A DNA stretch of 31,843 nucleotides from CAZYVD01 sp964651045. Lineage in GTDB: Bacteria > Zhuqueibacterota > QNDG01 > DSAB01. The notes beneath the pieces are model-generated. The model saw nothing but the letters and a program-made list of their open reading frames with translations. It was not told the origin of the DNA and did not search any database. Location of the stretch: NCBI GenBank assembly GCA_964651045.1, contig CAZYVD010000028.1:1-31843 (forward strand), in the 5' to 3' direction. Positions 16,856 through 24,169 of this stretch are shown here, piece by piece; position 1 is the first letter of the stretch, and the number at the start of each line of letters is the position of its first letter. Position numbers and translations under genes: made by a program.

Positions 16856-18916
16856 TTATTGAGAATCAAAATCAAAATTATATAAAAGGGAAAGGGCTCT
16901 GATTTTTCTCTCATCAACAGTGCCTCCCAGCTGTCTGCATCTTTTCAGATCTATTTTTGCTTTTTCATATTCTCCTCTGATATAGTATACTATTGCCCTG
17001 TTGTGATATGAATATGGATATTTTGGATCTACCTTTATTGCTCTTTCAAAATCCTTCATTGCTTCATTTAACTTTTTATTCTGGATTCTGGCAAATCCAC
17101 GGAAGGCGTATGCCTTTGCATAGTTTGCATCCAGCTTGATGGCCTTATTGAAATAATCGATTGCCTCATCCCATCTGTTTAATTTACTTAAAAACATACC
17201 GCTTTCAGTATATGAGTATGGGTCGTTTGGAGGAGATACCTTCATTGCTCTCTGGAAGAGTTTGATTGCGTCTTCTCTGTCGCCGAGGTCAAACTTCAGG
17301 TTTGCCATTCTAACAAGATAGATTGAGCTGTCTGAGAATGCATCAACGATTCTTTTGAATCTGGCTGGATCGATGTTTACAAACTCGGGTATGTTTGCAG
17401 CACGCTCGGGCTCAAGAAAACGGTCGAGCAAAACAGGCGGCGTGTCATTGCCGTGCTCGTCTATGTGGGTCAGATAGAGCTGAGTATATGGGCCCTCCTC
17501 CTTGGATGAAAAAACAAGCCACCTTCCGCTTGGAGACCAACTGTGCCATGAGTTCATGTTCGATGTGTTGCAACTCATCTTCCTCGGAATACCACCCTCA
17601 GCAGGCATTATGTAAAGCTTACTGTCAGGCTGAAGAAGCATGAAATTTTTTGCCTTACAAAAAACAAGCCACCTGCCGTCAGGCGAGATGCGAGGAAAAT
17701 AGTTGCTCATACCATTATTAGATGCACCCCTGATCGGCTCAGCCCTGCCACCCCTGCCTCCATTGAAGGGTATGCGGTAGAGATCATATTTGAAATCACG
17801 CCTGCCCTCTATGAACTCCATAGCAAACTCAGTACCTATCACAGGAGCATTTAACTGCTCAAGCTTCTCGTTGCGATAAGCAGGAGCACGAGCAAACACT
17901 ATGTATTTACCATCAGGACTCCACGTGGGATTGCTCTGAACATAGTCTCTATTATCAGCACCAGGAAGAGCCCAGAACCTCTTCTTCTCTATGTCATAAA
18001 CTACAAGAATACCCTTTATAGGGAAAAAAAGCTGAGAGTACTCTATGTCGTCCTTGGGAACAAAGATCGAACGATCCTTTACAGTGCTTATGGCATAACG
18101 ACCATCAGGAGAAATCTGGGAAAGAAGACCAAAGGTAAGCTCCCTGTCCTCACGCCTGTAATCACTCCAGGTTATTATCTTGTCCATAGAAAGAACTATC
18201 TCCCCCTCTACCCTGGCAATGGCATAAGAACCCTTGTCGTTGGCATAATCCACATCCATCCCAAGTACACGACCATCACTGGAAAAAGAGTGACAGTTGC
18301 CGCAAACAGGTATATTGCCAAATACAACAGGCGGAATCTCATCAGAACTCACCTGGCCAAGACGCCAGCGGATCAACTCAAGATTCTTGTAGGCATATAT
18401 GAAAGGAAGTGGAACATCACGATAAATAATCGGCGCCTTGACCGAATCCATAGAAGTCGAAAATGATACACTCTGATGTGAAAGACGCCTCGTTATGAAC
18501 CCAGCCCTCACTATCCCCTCAACTGTTATCCTACCACTGCTGTTAAGAGTTCGCCTCTTTATCCTCTCCCATAAAGCTCTGACAGGCCTGTATCGAGGCG
18601 ACTTTGTCTTGAAAATAAATGGATCACTGCCATCGGAAAACTCAATTCTCAACTCCCACATACCAACTCCCCTGTTGCTGTCTTTCCACTTTATTGTAGG
18701 AGAAGATATGTCGGGTGGAAATAGTGTACCATCTTGAGGATAGAGTATGGTAAGAGTGCCGTTCTGCTTGATTAATAACTTGGGTATTGTGACTGCTGCA
18801 GTAATTACAATAAATAATGCCATCACTGTTATGACAAGACCCTTAACAGATATCGAAGACCTGGATCTAACCCCTCCTCCAGATGAACCCCTGTCTCTTC
18901 TATTACCTTTAGCCAT
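16856..18916 (-). CDS. Membrane-anchored CxxCH / PD40 propeller / TPR protein, first copy
   Basis: 686 residues; same architecture as the next gene downstream (transmembrane helix about 26-48, VCGNCH at 204-209, four PD40 blades, about four TPRs). Residues 1-568 are identical to it, while the last three TPRs (starting YTESGMFLSK) and the tail ending YNFDFDSQ are distinct. A conserved MNSWHSWSP blade around residue 454-461, present in all three paralogues, offers a histidine (458) that could serve as a distal heme ligand; that is a guess. It lies 59 bases downstream of the RidA-fold gene and probably shares its promoter. Cytochrome c maturation machinery would be needed and is not in the window. 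Confidence 0.87.
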   Translation of the reverse strand: MAKGNRRDRGSSGGGVRSRSSISVKGLVITVMALFIVITAAVTIPKLLIKQNGTLTILYPQDGTLFPPDISSPTIKWKDSNRGVGMWELRIEFSDGSDPFIFKTKSPRYRPVRALWERIKRRTLNSSGRITVEGIVRAGFITRRLSHQSVSFSTSMDSVKAPIIYRDVPLPFIYAYKNLELIRWRLGQVSSDEIPPVVFGNIPVCGNCHSFSSDGRVLGMDVDYANDKGSYAIARVEGEIVLSMDKIITWSDYRREDRELTFGLLSQISPDGRYAISTVKDRSIFVPKDDIEYSQLFFPIKGILVVYDIEKKRFWALPGADNRDYVQSNPTWSPDGKYIVFARAPAYRNEKLEQLNAPVIGTEFAMEFIEGRRDFKYDLYRIPFNGGRGGRAEPIRGASNNGMSNYFPRISPDGRWLVFCKAKNFMLLQPDSKLYIMPAEGGIPRKMSCNTSNMNSWHSWSPSGRWLVFSSKEEGPYTQLYLTHIDEHGNDTPPVLLDRFLEPERAANIPEFVNIDPARFKRIVDAFSDSSIYLVRMANLKFDLGDREDAIKLFQRAMKVSPPNDPYSYTESGMFLSKLNRWDEAIDYFNKAIKLDANYAKAYAFRGFARIQNKKLNEAMKDFERAIKVDPKYPYSYHNRAIVYYIRGEYEKAKIDLKRCRQLGGTVDERKIRALSLLYNFDFDSQ

Positions 18917-18932
18917 TACGATACTCCTCTAA
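17212..18932 (-). repeat. Near-identical duplicate block, copy 1
   Basis: Partner of 15130-16850. Identity stops abruptly at both ends: upstream of the Shine-Dalgarno region at 18932 and within the second TPR at 17212. Either a very recent tandem duplication with a replaced tail, or ongoing gene conversion of the 5' part; a chimeric assembly must also be considered. Confidence 0.95.
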
Positions 18933-18975
18933 GGAATAAAATTTATGGGGAGAGTTTAACACTTCTATGGTGATG

Positions 18976-20088
18976 TCAGCGAATAGAGAATGCATCGATT
19001 TCAATCTCAAATAAGAGTTCATCGCGGCATACATCATTTTGGACAGTCAAAACTCGCGATGAGGACAGACCATATTTTTCTAAATATTTATTAAACGAAT
19101 CGATATCATTGTTAAATTTGAAATAAGCAATCGATCGTGTTACATTTGAATAGTCCATCCTTTTTGATTTTAATATAGCTTCAACGATTTGCATAGTGTT
19201 ATCTATTTGTGCACAAAGGTTTTTTATATGAGTTGTTGCACCATTTTTGTTTATGCTTGCAGTACCAGATATATATAGATAAACACAATTATTCATTTTA
19301 AGTTCCACTGCCCTGCTGAATGAGCTGCCATAATCGCAAGCAGGATTTTGCAGCGGTGATGGGACTTCACTAATCGACATACTTTTATTTTTTAATTGTA
19401 TTGCTATTGCATCTGCTGTCAACAAAACATTTTGAGGATTTGCTCCACCAATTCCTGTACTGGCAGGAATAAGAGAATCAAAGATTCCTCTTTTACTATA
19501 AAAATCGGTTCGAACCCTGTTGAATTTATCATACCACTGCAGGATATTGTCATTAAAAAACCATGTCCTTATGATGTTTTTCATTCCCATACCAGCTTCT
19601 CTGAGTACTCTTTCGATTCTCATAAGGGTATCATGAGTCTGCTCTTCTGGAGATTTTGATCTGTCCCTGGGATGAATATTTCCAACCGCACAATAAATTG
19701 CTGAATCGTCTTCGAATAAACGAGCGGAGGGTTTTTCATCCAAGTAGATTGTTTTGGTACCGACGCCAGTAACTGCATGAATCTGCAAACCCGTGATATT
19801 TTGCTCCTGACATTTCTTGTCTTTAATATAAGTAATGGGCCATTCAACCCGACCAAATATATTTTTTATTTCTCTAATAAATCTGTTGAATCCAGAGATT
19901 GATCCGAAAACAAGCATCCTTATGATGTTTGCATCTTGACCGGAAAGAGTTTTTGATAACTGTCTTAAAAATAGATCAATATTTTTTTCAGGGCTTTTTT
20001 GTGCAGTTATAAATAGTTCTGTGAGGTTGTGTCTCTCTATATATACTGTCTCAATATTTTTATATCTATTAGTAGATAGCCTTGACAT
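18976..20088 (-). CDS. RidA/YjgF-fold protein, chorismatase-like
   Basis: 370 residues, two-domain layout. The C-terminal part (from about 240) carries the pattern EVPSPLQNPACDYGSSFSRAV, then YISGTASI at 273-280, and ends with VCRDELLFEIEIDAF at 353-367, where the glutamates are in the position of the catalytic acid of chorismatases (FkbO, Hyg5, XanB2). The central part (RIERVLREAGMGMKNIIRTWFF) also has the RidA superfamily look. Those enzymes hydrolyse or rearrange chorismate to dihydroxycyclohexadienoate or hydroxybenzoates. The assignment to the superfamily is fairly secure; chorismate as substrate is inference, though the shikimate operon lies about 10 kb away. AGGA lies 6 bases before ATG 20088. 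It heads an operon with three heme/propeller/TPR genes and a DRE-TIM aldolase. Confidence 0.75.
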   Translation of the reverse strand: MSRLSTNRYKNIETVYIERHNLTELFITAQKSPEKNIDLFLRQLSKTLSGQDANIIRMLVFGSISGFNRFIREIKNIFGRVEWPITYIKDKKCQEQNITGLQIHAVTGVGTKTIYLDEKPSARLFEDDSAIYCAVGNIHPRDRSKSPEEQTHDTLMRIERVLREAGMGMKNIIRTWFFNDNILQWYDKFNRVRTDFYSKRGIFDSLIPASTGIGGANPQNVLLTADAIAIQLKNKSMSISEVPSPLQNPACDYGSSFSRAVELKMNNCVYLYISGTASINKNGATTHIKNLCAQIDNTMQIVEAILKSKRMDYSNVTRSIAYFKFNNDIDSFNKYLEKYGLSSSRVLTVQNDVCRDELLFEIEIDAFSIR

Positions 20089-20125
20089 TCTGATTCCTGG
20101 TATTGAACATATTTAAGTTTGTGAA

Positions 20126-20154
20126 AATATACCATTTTTAGAGTTAAAATGCAA
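20126..20154 (-). promoter_or_regulatory. Predicted sigma70-type promoter for the five-gene block
   Basis: On the minus strand TTGCAT (-35, plus 20149-20154), a 17-base spacer, then TATATT (-10, plus 20126-20131). The start would fall near 20119, leaving about 30 bases of leader before ATG 20088. Good match and good placement; not tested. Confidence 0.5.
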
Positions 20155-20190
20155 ATATTTCTTTATAAATAATATAGCCATTTAATTATA

Positions 20191-20218
20191 TTGAATGATT
20201 GCTTTTCTGTACTAAAAT
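20191..20218 (+). promoter_or_regulatory. Predicted promoter for the ChaN-like gene
   Basis: TTGAAT at 20191-20196, a 16-base spacer, TAAAAT at 20213-20218, in an AT-rich divergent region. The leader to ATG 20255 would be about 30 bases and includes AAGGAGG. Confidence 0.35.
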
Positions 20219-20254
20219 ATATATATTACAATTATTAAAACTTAAGGAGGTAAT

Positions 20255-21157
20255 ATGAAAAAAATCATCTTGTCTATAACAACAGTTATCGTAATATTTA
20301 CTGCATGTACTACAAAAAAGATTCTTACACCAGATTTTGAGCCACTCGTTCCAATATGGAATGGTTCATGTACTCATAGAGTAAGCTTTAATGGAACATT
20401 GAATAGTCTAACAGATTGTGATGTAATTTTTGTTGGTGAAATACATAATGACAGTCTTACACACGTTATAGAGCTTGAATTGCTTAAGGCGATTCATCAA
20501 CGGCAGTCAAGAGTGGCCGTCTCTCTGGAGATGTTTGAGCGGGATGTGCAGTCAATACTCGATGATTATTTAAGAGGAAAGGTTTCTGAAAATGAATTTT
20601 TAAAACAGTCTCGTCCATGGAAAAATTACATGAGCGCTTATCGACCCTTGATAGAATACTGCAAAAAACATGGGATTTCTGTAATAGCCATGAATATACC
20701 GAGGCGTTATGCAAGAAGATTGTCCATGATGGGGGAGAAGATACTGGAGAGTATCCCGGATTCTGAGAGGGTCTGGATTGCACGCAACTTCATGCCCCTT
20801 AATGATCAATATAAAGAGAGATTTATGAAGCAGATGAGAGAACAGATGCCTGATGCAATGTCACGAATCGATCCTGAAAATTTGTATAAGGCACAGGTGA
20901 TCAAGGATGATACCATGGCAGAATCGATAAATGATTTTATAATCAATCATCCAGGGACCAAAGTTGTCTCTTTTCAGGGTGATTTTCATTCTGCCTATCA
21001 TCTGGGGATAGTGAAGAAGCTGAAAATTTTGAATCCACTTTTAAAGATAAAGGTTGTATCAATTGTTCCTGTTGATGATCCATTCAACATAGATAAGACC
21101 TCTTTTGCTGGTAGGGGAGATTTTTTAATTTTTGTTGAGAGAATCGTTCAGGAATAG
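20255..21157 (+). CDS. ChaN-like heme-binding lipoprotein
   Basis: 300 residues. The lipobox IFTAC puts the lipidated cysteine at residue 18, so the mature protein is a membrane lipoprotein, probably facing the periplasm. VGEIHND (60-66) and SLEMFERDVQ (90-99) are the signature of the ChaN/DUF399 family of the Tiki/haem-uptake superfamily, followed by AMNIPRRYARRLS and a C-terminal SFQGDFHSAYHLG. Campylobacter ChaN binds a pair of hemes; other members may act as metalloproteases, so heme binding here is not certain. AAGGAGG is placed 7 bases before the ATG. It is divergent from the heme-motif operon, which makes shared heme biology thinkable. Confidence 0.82.
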   Translation: MKKIILSITTVIVIFTACTTKKILTPDFEPLVPIWNGSCTHRVSFNGTLNSLTDCDVIFVGEIHNDSLTHVIELELLKAIHQRQSRVAVSLEMFERDVQSILDDYLRGKVSENEFLKQSRPWKNYMSAYRPLIEYCKKHGISVIAMNIPRRYARRLSMMGEKILESIPDSERVWIARNFMPLNDQYKERFMKQMREQMPDAMSRIDPENLYKAQVIKDDTMAESINDFIINHPGTKVVSFQGDFHSAYHLGIVKKLKILNPLLKIKVVSIVPVDDPFNIDKTSFAGRGDFLIFVERIVQE

Positions 21158-21161
21158 ACAG

Positions 21162-22031
21162 ATGCGAAAGGTTTTGATTACAGGGGGCAGCGGTTTTGTT
21201 GGAGGTAATATAGTGAAAGCCGCATCTTGTGACTGGGATGTATATTCGACCTTTAAGAATCATCCATTCGCATTTCCCGGCGTCAGAACAATTCACATGA
21301 ATCTTGAGGATGCTGATGAGATAAGAGATGTGATTAAGGAGGCATCTCCAGACGTTGTAATTCACTGTGCGGCATCGAGTGATCTGGATGTTTGTGAAGA
21401 GAATAGTGATCAGACATATAGAATAAATACTGAGGCGAGTGGTGTGATTGCCGAGCTTGGAAGGGAGCGAGGATTTCGGTTAATCTATATATCGACCGAT
21501 ATGGTATTTGATGGAAAGAATGGTGATTATAAAGAGTCGGACGAGTGCTGTCCAATAAACACATATGGAAAAAGTAAACTTGAGGCCGAAAAAATAGTAT
21601 CGGATATATGTACTAATTTTGTAATAGCACGGGCTGCTCTGGTTTATGGAAGACCACTAACAGGTGGCACATCATTTTCTCAGAGAATTATTGAGACCAC
21701 AGGAGAGGGAAGGGAGATGTATCTTTTCATGGATCAGTACAGGACTCCTGTACTGGTTCAGGATCTTGCCCGCGCAGTCATAGAACTTTCAGAGTCTGAG
21801 TTTACAGGTATAATTCATCTTGGGGGCAGTGAGAGATGCGATAGATACTCATTTGGCCTGAGGCTTGCAGAGATAAGAGGGATTTCAAAGAAGATGCTCA
21901 GGCCAATATCGATGAATGATGTTCAATTTGTAGCTCCTCGGCCAAGAGATACTTCTTTTAACATCTCGTTTGCCAGGTCACTCCTTAATACAGAACTTAC
22001 GGGATGGAGGGAAGGATTGAAGCGAGCGTGA
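21162..22031 (+). CDS. SDR-family sugar-nucleotide reductase, RmlD-like
   Basis: 289 residues from ATG 21162, which starts the Rossmann fold directly (MRKVLITGGSGFVGGN); the longer frame to 21132 overlaps the ChaN-like gene and is unlikely. STDMVFDG and TYGKSKLEAE (Tyr-x3-Lys catalytic pair) place it in the extended SDR, dTDP-4-dehydrorhamnose reductase-like group, as does the C-terminal substrate-binding region (YRTPVLVQDLARAVIEL, LGGSERCDRYSFG, RPRDTSFN). It lies 4 bases after the ChaN-like stop, so the two are probably co-transcribed. No other rml genes are nearby, so dTDP-rhamnose synthesis is not supported by context; it may reduce another nucleotide sugar. Confidence 0.85.
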   Translation: MRKVLITGGSGFVGGNIVKAASCDWDVYSTFKNHPFAFPGVRTIHMNLEDADEIRDVIKEASPDVVIHCAASSDLDVCEENSDQTYRINTEASGVIAELGRERGFRLIYISTDMVFDGKNGDYKESDECCPINTYGKSKLEAEKIVSDICTNFVIARAALVYGRPLTGGTSFSQRIIETTGEGREMYLFMDQYRTPVLVQDLARAVIELSESEFTGIIHLGGSERCDRYSFGLRLAEIRGISKKMLRPISMNDVQFVAPRPRDTSFNISFARSLLNTELTGWREGLKRA

Positions 22032-22121
22032 TTTGTGATCTGGAAGTTAATAATAGATTATGTTGTTTTTTTAATATTTTGACCAAAACAGATTCTCTTA
22101 ATCTTAATTATAATTTTTTCC

Positions 22122-22148
22122 TTGATTTTTTGGCAGAGTTATTATAAT
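22122..22148 (+). promoter_or_regulatory. Possible promoter for threonine aldolase
   Basis: TTGATT at 22122-22127 and TATAAT at 22143-22148 with a 15-base spacer, 25 bases before the ATG. The -10 is perfect but the spacer is short, so confidence is low. Confidence 0.3.
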
Positions 22149-22173
22149 ATTTAAATATTCTTATGGAGTCTTT

Positions 22174-23205
22174 ATGATAGTAGATCTTCGTAGCGATACC
22201 TTTACAAAGCCATCCAAGGATATGAGAAGGGCAATTGCAAGGGCAGAGGTGGGTGATGATGTCTTTGGAGAGGATCCCACTGTAAATAGACTGCAAGAGG
22301 AAGTTGCATCGCTTCTAGGGAAGGAGCGGGGGTTGTTTGTGGCCTCAGGAACAATGGCTAATCAGATTGCAGTCAATGCACACACTCAACCAGGAGAGGA
22401 GGTGATACTAGAAGCAAATTCCCATATTTTCTACTATGAAGCAGGGGGGGCAGCGCTTCTATCTGGAGTTCAGCTTCGTCCTATAAGCACAGAAGATGGA
22501 ATATTGCGCTCGGACCAGATTGAGAATGGTGTAAGACCAGAAAATGTACATTTTCCTCCCACTTCGCTGATTTGCCTCGAGAATACTTTGAATCGTGCAG
22601 GCGGTAAGGTATTTCCAATAGATGAGATCAAGAGAATAAGAGAGGTAGCAGATAAGTACAACCTTAAGCTCCATCTCGATGGTGCCAGACTATGGAATGC
22701 TTCTGTTGCCACAGGCATTCCACTCGATGAGTATGCAAAATACTTTGATTCTGTTTCGGTATGTTTTTCAAAGGGACTCGGGGCTCCGGTAGGTTCTCTG
22801 CTGGCGGGCAGTGAAGAATTTATCAACAGGGCTCATAGGTACAGAAAGATATATGGCGGCGGTATGAGGCAGGCAGGAATTATTGCAGCAGGAGCACTCT
22901 ATGCTGTAAGGAACAATGTTCGGCGGCTTGCAGAGGATCATGAAAATGCAAGGACGCTGGCAGAAGGTGTGGCATCGCTGCCCGGTATATCTATTGATAT
23001 GGATTCTGTACAGACAAACATAATTATTATGAAAATAGAGAGGGCAAAATACAATTCAATTAGGATCGTGGAGGCCCTGAAAAAAAGAGGTGTCCTGATC
23101 CTTGCTGTAGGCCCTGACACTCTTCGAGCTGTTACCCATCTGGATGTTTCAAAAAAAGAGATCAAATATGCTGTGAGGGCCTTTCAGGAAGTTTTTAGAG
23201 ACTAG
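22174..23205 (+). CDS. ltaE: Low-specificity L-threonine aldolase
   Basis: 343 residues. PLP-dependent fold-type I enzyme that cleaves L-threonine or allo-threonine to glycine and acetaldehyde. Motifs: VDLRSDTFTKPSKDMRRA at the N-terminus, VGDDVFGEDPTVNRLQ, LFVASGTMANQIAVNAHT, CLENTLNRAGGKVFP, HLDGARLWNASVA with the PLP-binding aspartate, and SVCFSKGLGAPVGSLL with Lys200 as the Schiff-base lysine. GGAG lies 6 bases before ATG 22174. A 142-base AT-rich gap separates it from the SDR gene, so it probably has its own promoter. It would link threonine and glycine pools. Confidence 0.93.
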   Translation: MIVDLRSDTFTKPSKDMRRAIARAEVGDDVFGEDPTVNRLQEEVASLLGKERGLFVASGTMANQIAVNAHTQPGEEVILEANSHIFYYEAGGAALLSGVQLRPISTEDGILRSDQIENGVRPENVHFPPTSLICLENTLNRAGGKVFPIDEIKRIREVADKYNLKLHLDGARLWNASVATGIPLDEYAKYFDSVSVCFSKGLGAPVGSLLAGSEEFINRAHRYRKIYGGGMRQAGIIAAGALYAVRNNVRRLAEDHENARTLAEGVASLPGISIDMDSVQTNIIIMKIERAKYNSIRIVEALKKRGVLILAVGPDTLRAVTHLDVSKKEIKYAVRAFQEVFRD

Positions 23206-23334
23206 AAGAGAGAATATCAAACAGAGTTTTTTGAGGCTATACAGGTCCTGCAAAACCCAAGATTAAACCGATTTTTATCTCAGTTTTAATCAGACCAATC
23301 AGTAAGAATAGAGAGTTTGCACACGATGTTAGAT

Positions 23335-23379
23335 CTTTTTTTGGGAGAGGCTGAGTCATCAATTAAACCCCAAAAAAGG
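23335..23379 (+). promoter_or_regulatory. Stem-loop just upstream of the small Cys-rich gene
   Basis: CTTTTTTTGGG at 23335-23345 can pair with CCCAAAAAAGG at 23369-23379 (11 pairs with one G-U), leaving a 23-base loop. It ends a few bases before the AGGAGG Shine-Dalgarno of the gene at 23394. It could be a leader structure or weak attenuator; the U-run lies in the 5' arm rather than the 3' side, so it is not a standard rho-independent terminator in this direction. Confidence 0.3.
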
Positions 23380-23393
23380 AATAGGAGGTCATC

Positions 23394-23609
23394 ATGAGTC
23401 CCAAAGACTTGGACTACAAGATGCTTGAGAGACGTTGGGATATGATGCAGTTTGATTTGTTTGATGAGTTCATAAAGAAATATATCGGCTATAGTGAAAC
23501 TAAGGGAGAAATAGAAGGAGAACCAAAGCCAACATGTTTTAAATCTGGCGCTCCATATAAGTTTTGCTTCTTTTGTCCATATTATAAGTACTGCAGGGAA
23601 CCTGATTAA
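23394..23609 (+). CDS. Small Cys-rich protein, possible metal or Fe-S binding
   Basis: 71 residues, not recognised. A very good Shine-Dalgarno (AGGAGGTCATC before ATG) supports it as a real gene. The first half is charged and helical (DLDYKMLERRWDMMQFDLFDEF); the C-terminal third holds four cysteines in PTCFKSGAPYKFCFFCPYYK then YC, i.e. C-x9-C-x2-CP-x4-C. Three clustered cysteines with a CP after one isolated cysteine recall the Fe-S cluster arrangement of Cas4/RecB-type nucleases, but there is no nuclease domain here, so it might be a free-standing metal-binding protein. It lies 17 bases before the membrane protein and may be co-expressed with it and the histidine kinase. Confidence 0.7.
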   Translation: MSPKDLDYKMLERRWDMMQFDLFDEFIKKYIGYSETKGEIEGEPKPTCFKSGAPYKFCFFCPYYKYCREPD

Positions 23610-23626
23610 AATCAATAGGGAATAAT

Positions 23627-24169
23627 ATGTATTTTGCCCTCTTCTATTTACTTTTTTTTACTCTCGATATCCTGTTTTCTACATCTATGCAGACAATAGG
23701 GCTGACACCTGTGAACTATCTTGTTGCAGGTGTGGGCTCTTTTTGCCTCTTTTTTTTATGGAAGCGGATTCTGATCGATCCTCCAGCTTATTCGAATCCA
23801 CTTATTTGCAAACTCTTTTATATTGATATGTTCTTAATTACGATTTTTAACTTTTTAATGGCTAATCTACAATTTTTTCAATTTTATGATCATGTTGTAA
23901 TTGGATCAACTTTTAATAGACAGAACATTGTTGCCTTAAATTTGATTTTATTTGTTTTAATATTGTGTTTAAAGACAAAAAGATCACAACTCCATGTATG
24001 GATCGAATACTCTGTTCTCGTTTCTTTAATATGGTATTCAATACCGCTAATTATTAAGTATAATATGCTTACAATGAGATGGGGCGGGCTTGTAGATATC
24101 CTGATGCTCTATGGATGGCTGAGGATTATTGATCTCTTTATGGCAGAGGAGTATAAATTTGGGAATTGA
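23627..24169 (+). CDS. Polytopic membrane protein upstream of histidine kinase
   Basis: 180 residues, mostly hydrophobic; about five or six transmembrane segments (for example FALFYLLFFTLDILF, YLVAGVGSFCLFFLW, FLITIFNFLMANLQFF, LILFVLILCL, VLVSLIWYSIPLII). No family recognised, although small multi-helix proteins fused to or beside kinases sometimes act as the input part. Its 3' end overlaps the kinase start by 11 bases, with the kinase Shine-Dalgarno lying inside it, so the two are translationally coupled. It could be the sensor for the kinase; this is inference. Confidence 0.72.
   Translation: MYFALFYLLFFTLDILFSTSMQTIGLTPVNYLVAGVGSFCLFFLWKRILIDPPAYSNPLICKLFYIDMFLITIFNFLMANLQFFQFYDHVVIGSTFNRQNIVALNLILFVLILCLKTKRSQLHVWIEYSVLVSLIWYSIPLIIKYNMLTMRWGGLVDILMLYGWLRIIDLFMAEEYKFGN
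24146..24151 (+). promoter_or_regulatory. Shine-Dalgarno selecting a TTG start for the kinase
   Basis: GAGGAG with 7 bases to TTG 24159. This supports TTG 24159 (N-terminus MGIEYFQILL) over TTG 24129, which lies upstream of the site. Confidence 0.6.

Noticed and set aside
15313..17643. Pairs of identical plus-strand frames inside the duplicated block
   Set aside because: They are antisense shadows of the two identical heme/propeller genes; their identity only reflects the duplication.
21162..22031. dTDP-rhamnose operon
   Set aside because: Only one RmlD-like SDR gene is present; no rmlA, rmlB or rmlC lies nearby, so the pathway cannot be claimed.
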